This document shows positions 8,199-16,386 of a stretch of 64,000 nt of DNA, in pieces; position 1 is the stretch's first letter; every line of letters begins with the position of its first letter. The stretch is taken from positions 1,550,001 through 1,614,000 of the forward strand of contig NZ_CP034157.1 of NCBI RefSeq assembly GCF_003860565.1, read 5' to 3'. Made by a program: the position numbers and the translations under genes. The notes beneath the pieces were generated by a model. It was given only the letters and a program-made list of their open reading frames with translations. It did no database searches and was not told the DNA's origin. Source of the DNA: Cloacibacterium normanense (lineage in GTDB: Bacteria; Bacteroidota; Bacteroidia; Flavobacteriales; Weeksellaceae).

Positions 8199-8208
8199 GA
8201 CTTTAAAT

Positions 8209-9206
8209 TTATCTTACTTTTTCAGCAACTTTCGTTCCGAATAATTCTATACTTTTCATCATCACCTCGTGATTAGGCGCGCCAACATCCATGTGAGCGA
8301 TATATCTGGTTAAGCCAAACATTTCTTTCACCATATTGATTTTTTCAGCTACTTCATCAGAATTTCCAATAAATAGAGCGCCTTCTTTGCTTCTGCCGCC
8401 ATCATATTGCATTTTGGTGTAAGCAGACCAACCTCTAGAACTGCCAATTCTGTTCATTTGAGCGGCATAATTTTCAAAATATCCATCAATTACCTCAGGA
8501 TTTTCGCTGACTAAAGTGTGAGAGTGAATCCCAATTTGCATTTCTTCTGGATTGTGACCATGTCTCAGATATTCTTTTTTGTAAAAATCAATCAAAGGTT
8601 TAAACTGTCTTGGCAAACCTAATCTAGCAGCTCTTAAAACCGATTCTGGAGTTCCGCCAACTGCAATCCAAACTGGTAATTTTCCGTTGTTCGTTGCTCT
8701 AGGATAAACCGTTTGATTTTCCATAGGAGCACGAAGTTTGCCTTTCCAAGTTACGTTTTCTTGAGTATTTATTTTAAGTAATAAATCTAATTTTTCTTCA
8801 AAAAGTTCGTGATAATCATCTAAATCATAACCAAAAAGCGGAAAAGATTCAATGAAACTTCCTCTACCTACGCCAATTTCGGCTCTTCCACCAGAAATTA
8901 AATCCAAAGTAGAAAAATCTTGATACACTTTTACGGGTTCTGCTGAACTTAAAACAGTAACCGCGCTCATTAACTTAATATTTTTAGTGATAGAAGCAGC
9001 TGCAGAAAGCACCATTTCTGGGAAGAAACCACATAATCTGGACGGTGATGTTCACCCAAAGCAAATACATCAATTCCTAACTCATCTGCCAGTCTTATTT
9101 CCGCTAAAATTTCCTGTAATTTTTGTTGAGGATCAGCAAATTTTCTGGTTTCCTTATCGAAAGCCAAATCGCCAAACATTCCAACTCCTATTTCGAATTT
9201 TTTCAT
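8209..9206 (-). pseudogene. LLM-class flavin-dependent oxidoreductase, frameshifted
   Basis: Two frames together encode one bacterial luciferase-like monooxygenase. The N-terminal 60-odd residues (start at 9206, MKKFEIGVGMFGD ... LGEHHRPDYVVSS) are in one frame. The remainder (MVLSAAASITKNI ... GGRAEIGVGRGSF ... GGTPESVLRAA) is in another, down to 8209. The break falls at a C run (GGG at 9020-9022 on the + strand) with one base missing; an added C restores the expected VVSSPEMVLSAA junction. Apart from this point the protein looks intact at about 330 residues. It could be a recent pseudogene, a phase-variable tract or a homopolymer sequencing error. F420 or FMN use cannot be decided. Confidence 0.85.
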
Positions 9207-9283
9207 TTTCTAAATTTTCTTCAAAATTACCATTTTTGAGAAACGAATGAATTGATGTAAGGTAAGAAATGGATTTTTATGGT

Positions 9284-9616
9284 CTATAAATTTTCAAGAA
9301 TACTTCCAAAAACATAAACAATAAAAGCAAATATTATCAATGATTTTGAATATTTTAGATTCTTATTAAAAATAGAAATTAAACTCAAAACAGAAACAAA
9401 TGTCCATAAAATTCCCAAAACTAAATTATAAATAGTATAATTTTTGGCACTTTCATATTGCCACAATCCTGCAACGGGACCTTCTGCTCCAAAAGGATAA
9501 TTTTCTACATTTTTTAAAATTCCCACTTCATAAAATTCTAACCATGAAGCAAGAGAAAAAATTAAACTTAAAATAAGTATAAAAATCAAAACAAATAAAA
9601 GTGGGCTATTTTTCAT
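9284..9616 (-). CDS. Small hypothetical membrane protein
   Basis: This 110-residue protein has three hydrophobic segments, at about residues 6-26, 61-81 and 91-107. A polar loop with aromatic residues (WLEFYEVG, GLWQYESAKNY) lies between the first and second. I recognise no family. It is isolated between the LLM pseudogene and mvaD on the same strand, and its AT content is at the high end for the window. Confidence 0.55.
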   Translation of the reverse strand: MKNSPLLFVLIFILILSLIFSLASWLEFYEVGILKNVENYPFGAEGPVAGLWQYESAKNYTIYNLVLGILWTFVSVLSLISIFNKNLKYSKSLIIFAFIVYVFGSILENL

Positions 9617-9674
9617 TTAGAAATTAAGATTTCTTTTAAAAACTTCCAGCTTCCAGCATCATTCTTCCAACAAA

Positions 9675-10721
9675 TTAAAACCTCATCACATCTTTTACTA
9701 CTCCTCCTTTTTGGGTATGAGGCAATAATTCTGCAGAGATAAAATCTTTTATAACTGTTGTGTTTTCGTTTTCTGGAAAAAGCAAATGAACATTTGCTCC
9801 TGCATCTAGCGTAAAAAATAATGGATGGCCTGTTTCTTTTCGGAAATTCCAGAGTTTATTAATGACTTCTAGTGTTCCCGTTTTCATTAAAATAAAAGCC
9901 GGTTCGCTCATCATCATCATCGCATGAAGCGTTAATGCTTCGTGTTCTACCAACGTAATAAATTTTTCAAGATTTCCCGTTTTCAGAATTTCCTTCAGAG
10001 GAACAAAATTATCTCTCGCCTCTTGGAAACGTCTTTCTGCGTAAGGATTTGTATTCATCAAACCGTGACCAACTGTAGAACTCACCGATTTTTCGCCTTC
10101 GTGAATAAGTAAAACCCAATCATTGAAATTCTTAAAAATCGGATGAATTTCCTCATCAGGATATTTTACAGCGTATAAATCAGAACTACCTTCTACTTCA
10201 TCCGTTTTTCCCCAAACTACAAGTCCGTTGTACAAACTTCTGCAAGCACTTCCGCTTCCTAAACGCGCTAAAAAAGAGGTTTTCTTTACATCAATTTCTG
10301 TATTGGTAAATACTTTATCCAACTCCATCAAACAACTTGCAATCGCTCCAAAACCAGAAGCAGAGCTTGCAATTCCTGAACTGTGCGGAAATGTATTTTC
10401 GGTTTTAATAATGTATTTCCCTTTGAGAATCCAAGGCAAATATTGTTCAATATTTTTAAAATATTTTTCGATTTTTTCTGCAAATTTCACTTCTTCATTT
10501 CCTGCCAAAAAAGTCTGAACAGAAAAAGGTTCATCAGCAAAAATCTCCATTGAAGTTTGGGTATTGCAATGATTCAAAGTATATGAAATACTCGGATTTG
10601 CAGGAATTTGGTTGGCATATTTTCCCCAATATTTGATTAACGCAATGTTGGATGGACAAGTTGCAGAAACAACTTGATTAGATATATTGAAATGTTGATT
10701 TCCTAAAAATTGATTTTCCAT
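9675..10721 (-). CDS. mvaD: Diphosphomevalonate decarboxylase
   Basis: This GHMP-kinase family enzyme decarboxylates mevalonate 5-diphosphate to isopentenyl diphosphate with ATP. In the 348-residue protein the diagnostic N-terminal block ATCPSNIALIKYWGKY is at residues 20-35 and the phosphate-binding loop PHSSGIASSASGFGA is near 112-126. RLGSGSACRS and the C-terminal TLDAGANVHLL segment are also present. Their presence indicates the mevalonate route to isoprenoids, known in flavobacteria. The gene stands alone; other mevalonate genes are not in the window. Confidence 0.93.
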   Translation of the reverse strand: MENQFLGNQHFNISNQVVSATCPSNIALIKYWGKYANQIPANPSISYTLNHCNTQTSMEIFADEPFSVQTFLAGNEEVKFAEKIEKYFKNIEQYLPWILKGKYIIKTENTFPHSSGIASSASGFGAIASCLMELDKVFTNTEIDVKKTSFLARLGSGSACRSLYNGLVVWGKTDEVEGSSDLYAVKYPDEEIHPIFKNFNDWVLLIHEGEKSVSSTVGHGLMNTNPYAERRFQEARDNFVPLKEILKTGNLEKFITLVEHEALTLHAMMMMSEPAFILMKTGTLEVINKLWNFRKETGHPLFFTLDAGANVHLLFPENENTTVIKDFISAELLPHTQKGGVVKDVMRF

Positions 10722-10734
10722 AATTATTAACGCA

Positions 10735-10800
10735 ATGACGCAAATTAATTTTTAAATAATGTATTTTTTTAAGGCGCAAGAAAATCAAAGATTTTCAAAC
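10735..10800. repeat. Intergenic repeat, second copy of the 3674-3706 element
   Basis: Between mvaD and the upstream SDR, the 33-bp segment 10766-10798 repeats 3674-3706 with two mismatches (core AAGGCGCAAGAAAATC). The rest resembles the 'acgcaatgacgc' repeats seen elsewhere. No gene is visible here. Confidence 0.7.
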
Positions 10801-10809
10801 TTCCAGCTT

Positions 10810-11823
10810 CTAACTCCCTACTTCCTTTCTCTTTAAATAATTTTCTAAATGAAAAGCTAAACTTTCTTCCACAGTAATGAATTGATAATTAAGCTTATCT
10901 TTTATTTTTTTATTTGATATTTTATTGAATTCGGTAACCGATTGTACGTTTACTTTATTCGCCATTTTGAGCGGAGAAATAAGCCAACCTAAAATCGTAT
11001 TCAAGAAAACGCCAACTTTTAATAAATTATTTGGAACAATTTTAACGGTTGGTTTTCCTAGTTTTTGTTTGATAAAATTGGCAACGTCTTGGTATTTTTT
11101 ATTTTCAGAAATTAAGATAAATCTTTCGCCAAAAATATTTTTTTCCATCAATTCAATGGAAATCTGAGCCACATCTCGAACATCTACGTAAGAAGTTCCT
11201 CCAGAAAATGTATAATCATTTTTTTCAAACTCCATAAAGAGGGTTCCGCTGCTTTCTTTCCAATTGCCAGAACCTATAATTAAACCAGGATTTACAATTA
11301 CCGTGTTTAAACCTTCTGCTGAAGCTCTCCAAACTTCCATTTCCGAAAAATGTTTAGAAATTGCATACGCAGAATGGTCGATTTTCGGGTTAAAATCAGA
11401 ACTTTCGTCTAATTCTCCGTTTTCATTCAATCCATCTAAAACCGCGATAGAACTTACAAAAAGGAATTTCTTCACCGAAGAATTTTGACAAGCAAATAGA
11501 AGTTGTTTGGTGCCTTCAATATTAGTTTGATACATTTTTTTTTCATCTTTAGGATGAAAACTCACTTTAGCGGCACAATGATAAACCTCTTCTACTCCAT
11601 TTAAGGCGTTTTGTAGCGAATGAATATCCTCGAAATCTACTTCTATCCATTCTATGGAATCAAAATATTCATTAGGAGTTTCTGTATAAAATTGAAATGA
11701 TTTTCTAACCTCCTGCAGATTGCTGGATTTTCTTTTTGTAGCGCGTACTGTTTTGCCACGTTTTAGCAGTTCTAAAACGATTACTCTTCCGAGAATTCCT
11801 GTTGCACCTGTAACTAATATCAT
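10810..11823 (-). CDS. NAD(P)-dependent epimerase/dehydratase (extended SDR)
   Basis: This 337-residue extended short-chain dehydrogenase has the cofactor motif TGATGILG at residues 5-12, the downstream HCAAKVSF segment, and catalytic Ser (FVSSIAV, near 124-125), Tyr153 and Lys157 (YAISK). The overall pattern resembles the dihydroflavonol-4-reductase/3-beta-HSD-like branch, and the 'NPGLIIGSGNW' strand is typical. The substrate is unknown. The start abuts the end of the 78-residue membrane gene (2 bp gap), so the three small genes probably form one transcript. Confidence 0.85.
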   Translation of the reverse strand: MILVTGATGILGRVIVLELLKRGKTVRATKRKSSNLQEVRKSFQFYTETPNEYFDSIEWIEVDFEDIHSLQNALNGVEEVYHCAAKVSFHPKDEKKMYQTNIEGTKQLLFACQNSSVKKFLFVSSIAVLDGLNENGELDESSDFNPKIDHSAYAISKHFSEMEVWRASAEGLNTVIVNPGLIIGSGNWKESSGTLFMEFEKNDYTFSGGTSYVDVRDVAQISIELMEKNIFGERFILISENKKYQDVANFIKQKLGKPTVKIVPNNLLKVGVFLNTILGWLISPLKMANKVNVQSVTEFNKISNKKIKDKLNYQFITVEESLAFHLENYLKRKEVGS

Positions 11824-11825
11824 TT

Positions 11826-12062
11826 TTATGAAGGGTGATGGATGTTAGATGATGGATGATTTTGGAAAATATTCCTTGCAAAAATAACATTTATAATTGC
11901 AAAAACAATTAATCCAATCCCAATAAACAAATAATCTTTTAAAGGTAAATTTTTAAATTCTGGATTTTGAATTTTATCTGTTAGCGCCCAAAAATAAATC
12001 CCAAATAAAAAAAGATTAAAAAAGATTGAGATTATTATTGTAATTTTTGCAATCTTTCTCAT
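11826..12062 (-). CDS. Small two-TM membrane protein, tandem paralogue B
   Basis: This 78-residue protein has two hydrophobic helices (about 8-29 and 47-66). It matches the 70-residue neighbour at 12059-12271 in topology and in the second helix (YLFIGIGLIVFAIINVIF versus FLVSGLILVFITMLNFIL), so the pair looks like an old tandem duplication. Its ATG overlaps the neighbour's stop by 4 bp, indicating translational coupling. The last ten residues (HPSSNIHHPS) are encoded by a 'gatggatg' repeat, probably a late extension. Function unknown. Confidence 0.6.
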   Translation of the reverse strand: MRKIAKITIIISIFFNLFLFGIYFWALTDKIQNPEFKNLPLKDYLFIGIGLIVFAIINVIFARNIFQNHPSSNIHHPS

Positions 12063-12271
12063 TGTTGATACACTTTTTTATACAAAATAAAATTTAACAT
12101 TGTAATAAACACCAAAATTAACCCAGAAACTAAAAATTCTATTGGATTTAAACTTTTCATTTCATTAAATCTGTAAAAAACTGCAATTAAATAGAATATA
12201 AATAAGACTGAATTAACAATAACCGAACAGAAAAAAAATGTCTGAAATATTATTTTTAAAAGTGGCTTCAT
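12059..12271 (-). CDS. Small two-TM membrane protein, tandem paralogue A
   Basis: This 70-residue protein has two TM helices (about 10-33 and 47-65) and a short Lys/Gln tail (YKKVYQQ). It is paralogous to the overlapping downstream gene. It is the first gene of a probable minus-strand unit running into the SDR. No conserved catalytic residues are visible, and the function is unknown. Confidence 0.6.
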   Translation of the reverse strand: MKPLLKIIFQTFFFCSVIVNSVLFIFYLIAVFYRFNEMKSLNPIEFLVSGLILVFITMLNFILYKKVYQQ

Positions 12272-12377
12272 TTAGAAAATATTTATTTTCAATAAAAAAT
12301 TTATTAAATCCTAAAGATAGAAAGATTTATAGAAATTTAAAGAATTTTAATTTTGCAATTTAGACGATAAAGTTTGT

Positions 12378-12385
12378 TATTTTTG
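12378..12385 (+). promoter_or_regulatory. Candidate -7 box for the GT39 gene
   Basis: TATTTTTG matches TAnnTTTG 15 bp before the ATG at 12401. A TTTG at 12352-12355 is 22 bp upstream, a plausible -33 element. The upstream TTG codon at 12374 is inside the promoter, which supports the later start. Confidence 0.55.
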
Positions 12386-12400
12386 CAAAAAGCAAAAGAT

Positions 12401-14071
12401 ATGTCTGAAATTCTAAAAAATCCACATAAAAAATTTTATTTCTTTTTAATTCTCATCACTTTGGTGAATCTTTTACAGGCATATTTTACTGAAATCACTT
12501 TAGACGAAGCCTATTACTTTCAATATGCTAGAGAATTAGACTGGGGATATTATGACCATCCACCGATGGTTGCATTGGTCATTAAGATTTCGCAGCTCTT
12601 TTTTGATGGAAATCTGGGAGTAAGATTTTTAACCGTTTTATTATTTTCTGGAAATTTATTTCTCATTTGGAAATACCTTTTGCCTCAAGATAAAGCCTCT
12701 TATGTAAATGAATTTATCATTCTATCACTAGGCTTAGTCATGATGAATGCTTATTCCTTCATCACCACGCCAGATGTTCCTTTGCTATTTTTCGGGACAA
12801 TATTTTTTATTTTGTATAAAAGATTTACCGAAAAACAAAATTTCTGGAACGCAGTTTTATTAGGAATTTCTGTAGCATTGCTTTTTTACAGTAAATATCA
12901 AGCGGTTTTATTGGTGTTTTTCGTGGTGATTTCTAACTTAAAAATGCTGACAAAACCTTACATTTATCTTGCAGGAATTGTAACTTCTCTATTGATGATT
13001 CCGCATTTAATGTGGCATATTCAGCATGATTTCCCGACGTTTCAATATCATTTAGTAGACCGTTCAGAAAAGTTTAAAATCAAATATTTCCTAGAATATC
13101 TACCGAATCAGTTTGCGGTTTTCAATCCGTTTATTTTAGTTCCTTTTGTGATTTTACTTTTTAAAAATAAATACCAAAATCTTCAAGAAAAAGCCTATTA
13201 TTTTGTAAGTGTAGGTTTCTTGGTTTTCTTTGCTTTAACCAGTCTTAGAGGACATGTAGAACCACACTGGACAGTTATTGCATCTATTCCTATGGTGATT
13301 TTATTTTTACAATTTATCAAAGAAAAACCATCTTGGCAAAAATATGCGCGCACTATCGTTTTAGGTTCACTGGTTTTGGTTTTCACCACCAGAGTTTTAT
13401 TGCTCACAGACCTTTTACCTAAAAAACTAGAATTCACAGGTAAAGAACAGAAATACAAAGCTTTAGCTGAAAAAATAGGAAAAACTCCCGTTTTATTTAC
13501 TGGTTCATTCCAATCGACTTCTTTGTACAACTATTTTACAGGAAATGAATCTTCAACTCTAGGTTCTTTAAATGTGAAAAAAACACAATTTGACATTTGG
13601 AAAAGAGAACAAAACTATTTTGGAAAAAGAGTTTTTGTAGAAAAACCAAACACACCAAGATCTCAAAAAATCATTGATGAAAACAATATTAATTTCAATG
13701 GTTTTTATGTAGAACATTTCCAAACGCCCAACCGATTAAAAATAGAATTTGAGCTTCCTTCCGAACAACTCAAAAACAATCAAATTATCCCGATTACGAT
13801 TTATAATCTTACCAAAAATGCTGTTGATTTCAATCATCCTGAAATTCCAGTGACCATTACTGCTGTATTTTTGGCGCATAGAGAAACAACGGATATTCCT
13901 ACAGAAATTGAAAAAATGCCAACCGTTTTAAAACCTGGCGAAAGTTTCAAAACTCAGATTAAAATCAACACGCAAAACCTAAAAGCTGGCGATTACAATT
14001 TCGGCATTACCACCAATTGTATTTTGGGAAATGCTTATAATTCGAAATTTGTAAAAGCAACGGTAAATTAA
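12401..14071 (+). CDS. ArnT/PMT-like glycosyltransferase family 39 protein
   Basis: This is a multi-spanning membrane glycosyltransferase that would use a polyprenyl-phosphate sugar donor at the periplasmic face. The 556-residue protein has about 10-12 TM helices to around residue 345, then a soluble beta-rich C-terminal domain. The first periplasmic loop has the family signature: the acidic pair in TLDEAYYF (Asp35, Glu36) and WGYYDHPPM (about 48-56). The TPDVPLLFF segment is also typical. The start is ATG 12401 (MSEILKN), because the earlier TTG lies in the promoter. The acceptor is unknown (lipid A or protein are candidates). It is convergent with the hydrolase, overlapping by 4 bp. Confidence 0.82.
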   Translation: MSEILKNPHKKFYFFLILITLVNLLQAYFTEITLDEAYYFQYARELDWGYYDHPPMVALVIKISQLFFDGNLGVRFLTVLLFSGNLFLIWKYLLPQDKASYVNEFIILSLGLVMMNAYSFITTPDVPLLFFGTIFFILYKRFTEKQNFWNAVLLGISVALLFYSKYQAVLLVFFVVISNLKMLTKPYIYLAGIVTSLLMIPHLMWHIQHDFPTFQYHLVDRSEKFKIKYFLEYLPNQFAVFNPFILVPFVILLFKNKYQNLQEKAYYFVSVGFLVFFALTSLRGHVEPHWTVIASIPMVILFLQFIKEKPSWQKYARTIVLGSLVLVFTTRVLLLTDLLPKKLEFTGKEQKYKALAEKIGKTPVLFTGSFQSTSLYNYFTGNESSTLGSLNVKKTQFDIWKREQNYFGKRVFVEKPNTPRSQKIIDENNINFNGFYVEHFQTPNRLKIEFELPSEQLKNNQIIPITIYNLTKNAVDFNHPEIPVTITAVFLAHRETTDIPTEIEKMPTVLKPGESFKTQIKINTQNLKAGDYNFGITTNCILGNAYNSKFVKATVN

Positions 14072-14841
14072 GTCAAAAACTCTTTTACCGCTTGATTGAA
14101 ATCTTTTGGATTTTCGGCTTGAAGCCAGTGTCCTGCATTAGCAATAGAAACCAATTGATATTTCGGGAATTGTTGGCGCATCAATAATTCATCTTGCGGA
14201 AGAATATAATGAGATTTTGCACCTGCTAAAAACAAGGTTTCGCCCTCGAATTTTCCAAATTTTATGGCATTGGCAACGAAATCATTGTATTTTTCTGCCA
14301 AAGTATTGATATTAAAACGCCAATTGAGTTTTTTATCTTCCGTCCAATACAAGTTTTTAGTCAAAAACTGAATTACAAATTTCTCTGGAATATACTGAGA
14401 TAAAACATTTTCTACGTCTTGTCTTGATTTTACTTCATCAAAATTTACCGATTGAAGCGCTTTGATAATTCCTTGATGATGTGGAGGATACGCTTTCGGA
14501 GCAATATCTGCTACAATCAGTTTTTCAACTTTTTCAGGATAAGAAATTGCGAAAGTCATCACCGCTTTTCCACCGAGAGAATGCCCGAGAAGATTGGCTT
14601 TTTCAATGCCGTGAAAGTTCATATAATTGAGAATGTCATCTGCCAAAACTTGATGATTCATCTCATCTGAATGGAAACTTTTCCCGTGATTTCTCAAGTC
14701 AATTAAATGAGTTGGAAACAATTCTCCAAACTCTTTTCCGAAACTTCCCCAATTATCTAGCATCCCGAAAAGTCCATGAAAGACAAGCAATGGCGTTCCT
14801 TTTTTTTCTTGTCCGTATATTTTTGAATGTAAAATTTGCAT
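14068..14841 (-). CDS. Alpha/beta hydrolase (YbfF-like esterase), copy A
   Basis: The 257-residue alpha/beta hydrolase contains LLVFHGLFGMLDNWG (oxyanion strand), the nucleophile elbow GHSLGG (Ser88) and the terminal catalytic His in AGHWLQ (about 238). This is the pattern of the YbfF esterase family. I start at MQILHSKIYG. The upstream frame to 14895 is not conserved in frame in the duplicate at 19418-20194, where one base in a T run shifts it, so it is leader sequence. The two copies differ at about 18 of 257 residues, mostly in the last third. The copies flank the phytase/TonB-receptor pair as direct repeats. The substrate is unknown. Confidence 0.85.
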   Translation of the reverse strand: MQILHSKIYGQEKKGTPLLVFHGLFGMLDNWGSFGKEFGELFPTHLIDLRNHGKSFHSDEMNHQVLADDILNYMNFHGIEKANLLGHSLGGKAVMTFAISYPEKVEKLIVADIAPKAYPPHHQGIIKALQSVNFDEVKSRQDVENVLSQYIPEKFVIQFLTKNLYWTEDKKLNWRFNINTLAEKYNDFVANAIKFGKFEGETLFLAGAKSHYILPQDELLMRQQFPKYQLVSIANAGHWLQAENPKDFNQAVKEFLT

Positions 14842-14954
14842 ATTTTTTTCACGCAAAGTGCGCAAGGATTTTTTATTTATTTCTAAAGCTCGCAAAGAAA
14901 AATCAATTTTTAGAATACAATTTTTCTCGCTGATTTTGCTGATTGAGCAGATTT
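14842..14954. repeat. Duplicated leader region of hydrolase copy A
   Basis: This 113-bp region is nearly identical to 20195-20307, upstream of copy B, including 'cacgcaaagtgcgca', 'tctaaagctcgcaaag' and 'gctgattgagcagattt'. The duplication therefore included the 5' flank and probably the promoter. Confidence 0.75.
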
Positions 14955-15281
14955 CTATTTTTTCAAAATTAAGGAATCTATTTTATTTGAAATTTCGTTG
15001 TGGTAAAATCTAATTCCGTTGATGTGAGGTTTGTCAATTTCAAAAAATTCTTTGGGTTGATTAGCATTTTTAAAAATTTGTTTGCCCAACTTAAAATTTA
15101 CCACTCTATCTTCTTTGCTATGAACTATTAAAATTGGTTTTTTGAAATTTTTCAAATTTTGTCTGTTGTTGTAATTATTACTAATTATTAAACCTCCAAT
15201 TACCTGAAAGTCAATTATTAACAAAAAAATTGCACAAAAAACTACTATTACAAAAGTTAGAAAAAGTTTATTGAGTTTCAT
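14955..15281 (-). pseudogene. Internally deleted alpha/beta hydrolase (remnant or small ORF)
   Basis: The 108-residue frame has an N-terminal TM anchor (about residues 7-33). It then runs straight into what looks like only the last 70 residues of a membrane-anchored alpha/beta hydrolase. The strand PILIVHSKEDRVVNF carries the catalytic Asp, FKNANQPKEFFEID follows, and KPHING carries the catalytic His. The nucleophile-serine half, about 150-180 residues in relatives, is absent. The gene is open and may be expressed, but it cannot hold a complete triad. The best explanation is an in-frame internal deletion. Confidence 0.6.
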
Positions 15282-15285
15282 GTTA

Positions 15286-15293
15286 CAAATATA
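15286..15293 (-). promoter_or_regulatory. Candidate -7 box immediately before the 108-aa ORF
   Basis: TATATTTG on the minus strand ends only 4 nt before the ATG (15281), implying a leaderless transcript. It overlaps the T tract of the phytase terminator, so it may be fortuitous. Confidence 0.35.
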
Positions 15294-15298
15294 AAAAA

Positions 15299-15325
15299 CC
15301 TCGTTTCAAATTGAATGAAACGAGG
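15299..15325. terminator. Rho-independent terminator after the phytase gene
   Basis: A perfect 10-bp stem, CCTCGTTTCA (15299-15308) with TGAAACGAGG (15316-15325), encloses a 7-nt loop. On the minus strand it is followed by a T run. It ends the TonB-receptor/phytase transcript. Confidence 0.85.
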
Positions 15326-15346
15326 CAATAAAAAGTAAAAATGTAA

Positions 15347-16375
15347 TTATTTTGTAGAATTAATTTTAGCTTCTAGGTCTCTCCAATCATAGATATGGAA
15401 GACCTTGCCATTGGTCATTGCTACAAAAATTCCCTTTGGAAATTGAGCATTGAGATTGACCGCACTAACATCTGAACCATCACTTTCTAAGGTAGAAACT
15501 GGTATTTCGGCTATCCTTCCTTTTGCAGGGTTTTCCCTTAAATAAACATTAAACATATTGGCTTGCTGATTAGAAACCAAAATATAGCCAGTCTTTTCTG
15601 AAGTGGGATAGATAGAAATTCCTTCTATATCTTCTTTGAAATCTCCCTTTCCGAAAAGCAAAAGTTCATCATTTCCTTTATTAGGGTCAGCATAGTATTG
15701 ATGTACCGCAAAACCTTCATCAGAATAATAAATATATCCTAAAGCATCATCTACAGCAATACTCTCTATTTCTTTACCTCCATTGAAATTTCCGAATTTT
15801 CTTACCAATTCTCCAGTAATTTTCCCTTCTTTTTCTACCAATTTATATTGCCAAAGATAGCTTCCTGATGGACCAGTTTTTCTACCAACTATGGCATATA
15901 TTTCTTGGGTTTCAGGATTTTTATACAGAGAAATTCCCATTGGACTTCTTTGCTGTTCGCCGTCAAAAACACTAAATTCTCCTACTTCTTTTAATTCTGG
16001 AAGACTATATAGTTTCACCTTGTTGGTTTCTCTTTCGGTAAGAGCGGCAATATCAATATTTTGACCATTTAAAACAAATCCGTAGCGCAAATCTACATTG
16101 TTTGGGCGCTTTAGATTTGGTACTTTATTCACAATTTTACCGGTGATATCAAAGGCAAAAAGGCCGCCATTAGTGTCTTTATCTGTTCCTATGATGATGC
16201 TTTTGGAGGCGTCTGTTGGGTGAATCCAAATGGCAGGATCATCGGTGTCAAAATTTACTTTTTCAGTAATATATATTGGTTTTAACTTGTCATTATTTAA
16301 TCCTGAGCCAACTGATGAACAACTAGCTAAAATGATAACTAATGATAAATAGGCTATATTCTTTAAAAATTTCAT
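15347..16375 (-). CDS. Beta-propeller 3-phytase lipoprotein
   Basis: Beta-propeller phytases release phosphate from inositol hexakisphosphate using bound Ca2+. The 342-residue protein begins with a lipoprotein signal peptide (lipobox LASC, Cys19), so it is envelope-anchored. The family hallmark DTDDPAIWIHPTDASKS is at about residues 43-59, and further propeller blades follow, such as RPNNVDLRYGF, RSPMGISLYK, GGKEIESIAVDD and DIEGISIY. The length fits a single-domain enzyme. It follows the TonB receptor by 11 bp in one operon, which suggests uptake of the phytate-derived product or a metal-phytate complex. Pho-type control is likely in general but no box is visible. Confidence 0.9.
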   Translation of the reverse strand: MKFLKNIAYLSLVIILASCSSVGSGLNNDKLKPIYITEKVNFDTDDPAIWIHPTDASKSIIIGTDKDTNGGLFAFDITGKIVNKVPNLKRPNNVDLRYGFVLNGQNIDIAALTERETNKVKLYSLPELKEVGEFSVFDGEQQRSPMGISLYKNPETQEIYAIVGRKTGPSGSYLWQYKLVEKEGKITGELVRKFGNFNGGKEIESIAVDDALGYIYYSDEGFAVHQYYADPNKGNDELLLFGKGDFKEDIEGISIYPTSEKTGYILVSNQQANMFNVYLRENPAKGRIAEIPVSTLESDGSDVSAVNLNAQFPKGIFVAMTNGKVFHIYDWRDLEAKINSTK

Positions 16376-16386
16376 AAATCGATAAA

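Noticed and set aside
12374-12400. TTG start for the GT39 gene
   Set aside because: The codon lies just ahead of the TATTTTTG promoter box, so it would not be in the transcript; ATG 12401 is used.
14842-14895. Upstream extension of hydrolase copy A (and 20195-20248 for copy B)
   Set aside because: A one-base T-run difference between the duplicates puts this part in different frames, so it is not coding.
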